64,000 bases of DNA from the NCBI GenBank assembly GCA_040429635.1, contig CP158972.1, forward strand, positions 2,490,001 to 2,554,000. Direction: 5' to 3'. Shown here piece after piece: positions 63,143-64,000 of this stretch. Source of the DNA: Tamlana crocina. Its GTDB lineage: Bacteria > Bacteroidota > Bacteroidia > Flavobacteriales > Flavobacteriaceae. The notes under the pieces are model-generated. The model searched no databases and was not told the origin of the DNA. It saw nothing but the letters and a program-made list of their open reading frames with translations. Position 1 is the first letter of the stretch, and every line of letters starts with the position of its first letter. Both the position numbers and the translations under genes were made by a program.

Positions 63143-64000
63143 TTATATCGCATCGGTTTTATCAAACGATACCGTGTTTTGGATGGTAAGCATCAATCGG
63201 TCTAAAAGGAATCCAATGATACCGATAACGAACATCGCCACAATAATTTTTGCGTTGGAATCGTTAGCTCCGTTTTGGAACTCTTCCCAAACAAACAATC
63301 CTAAACCTGGGCTTTGCGCCAATAATTCGATAGCAATCAATACCATCCATGCTACTGAAAGCGTAATTTTCAATCCTGTAAAAATCAATGGTAAAGACGA
63401 TGGCAACACCACTTTGAATATTTTTTGAAATGGCCCTAACTTCAGTACTTTGGCTACGTTGATGTAATCTTTATCAACCGACGACACGCCCATGGCGGTG
63501 TTTACCAAAGTGGCCCACATAGAACATAACCCCACACTAATGAATGAAATGGTGAATGAGCTATCTTCGTTGGAATCTATCAACACCGTTTTTACGATCA
63601 TAAAAACCAACAGATACCAAACTACGGGCGATACGGGCTTAAATATTTGAATAAACCAGTTGAAGGAACTCTTTAAAGTAGGACTTAACCCGATGAATAT
63701 GCCAAGCGGTACGGCGATAACCAATGCCAATAAAAAACCTGCAAATACTGTTTTTAAACTTCTGAAAATTTGGTCAACGAATGACGGTCTTCCTGTATAA
63801 GTAATCGGGTCTTTCCCTTCAGCGATACGCTTTTCATTTAAGGCTGCTGTTTTTTCAATAAAGGCTTCTTTATCAGCAGCAATAATATTATGGTCTCTCA
63901 ATAAAGATTGAAACGACTCCCATACTTTAGCTGGCGACGGCAAGGTGTTGGGTTGGCAGCTAACATCTCCCGATGCTATACATTCGCGCATAGCATCGGC
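63143..64000 (-). CDS. Nitrate-type ABC transporter permease (5' end outside window)
   Basis: Permease subunit of the same importer; the frame stays open past 64000, so the N-terminus is cut off. The soluble segment (PSPAKVWESFQSLLRDHNI...KRIAEGKDPI) precedes a binding-protein-dependent transport domain: RSLKTVFAGFLLALVIAVPLGIFIGL, then the EAA-type loop VASVDKDYINVAKVLKLGP region, and ALLVLIAIELLAQSPGLGLFVWEE-type final helices. The long insertion before the first helix is characteristic of NrtB. A substrate-binding protein gene is expected just outside the window. Confidence 0.88.
   Translation of the reverse strand, partial: ADAMRECIASGDVSCQPNTLPSPAKVWESFQSLLRDHNIIAADKEAFIEKTAALNEKRIAEGKDPITYTGRPSFVDQIFRSLKTVFAGFLLALVIAVPLGIFIGLSPTLKSSFNWFIQIFKPVSPVVWYLLVFMIVKTVLIDSNEDSSFTISFISVGLCSMWATLVNTAMGVSSVDKDYINVAKVLKLGPFQKIFKVVLPSSLPLIFTGLKITLSVAWMVLIAIELLAQSPGLGLFVWEEFQNGANDSNAKIIVAMFVIGIIGFLLDRLMLTIQNTVSFDKTDAI

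Overview
The window is chromosomal DNA from a member of the Bacteroidota, most likely a marine Flavobacteriaceae. Evidence: a type IX secretion (T9SS) protein, PorQ; surface proteins with type A and type B T9SS sorting domains; a head-GIN protein; small families typical of Flavobacteriia (CCC-motif, DUF2752, CAL67264-like); RNase Y; a 6S-Flavo-like RNA beside zapA; and TAnnTTTG -7 promoter elements with few Shine-Dalgarno sites. The sequence is AT-rich and mostly housekeeping. No rRNA, tRNA, CRISPR array, prophage or conjugative element was recognised.

Layout. 1-5 kb: partial GNAT acetyltransferase, DinB/YfiT-type enzyme, and gyrA followed by a periplasmic TPR protein. 5-13 kb: clpC, an Lrp/AsnC regulator divergent from metE, a STAS-like protein, an UMF1 transporter, and an M48 lipoprotein protease. 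13-23 kb: msrB, a deiminase-family protein, NDH-2, lpdA, aroQ, xerD, RNase Y, 6S-like RNA, zapA and a coiled-coil partner. 23-30 kb: an M23 peptidase overlapping a TonB-dependent receptor, then a surface-type gene split in frame by a 585-bp IS200-type element. 30-38 kb: cysteine desulfurase, a calcium-repeat lipoprotein, an Smr protein, a T9SS cargo, the DUF2752/CCC pair, and ettA. 38-48 kb: an MFS exporter, a nitronate monooxygenase-like enzyme, an RlmI-like methyltransferase, cmk, porQ, lon, a rhomboid protease, and an LpxL-type acyltransferase. 48-55 kb: a hybrid histidine kinase lacking its phospho-acceptor His, guaC, an AT-rich leucine-rich-repeat gene, a lipoprotein, LysE, a GIN-domain protein and a YbjQ protein. 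55-64 kb: a BspA-like T9SS protein sitting between intact comM and a diverged duplicate of the comM 3' end, then an outer-membrane porin followed upstream by a nitrate-type ABC transporter (two ATPases and a permease cut by the window end).

The most informative non-routine signals are: (i) the IS200-type insertion, whose removal restores one 479-codon reading frame; (ii) the comM 3'-end duplication bracketing a surface-protein gene, which suggests recombinational acquisition; (iii) the His-to-Tyr change in the H-box of the hybrid kinase; (iv) complementary degenerate motifs in the two nitrate-transporter ATPases, predicting one canonical and one degenerate ATP site; and (v) two families of dispersed intergenic palindromic repeats, one copy of which lies inside the loop of the lon terminator. 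No clear undescribed multi-gene system was found.
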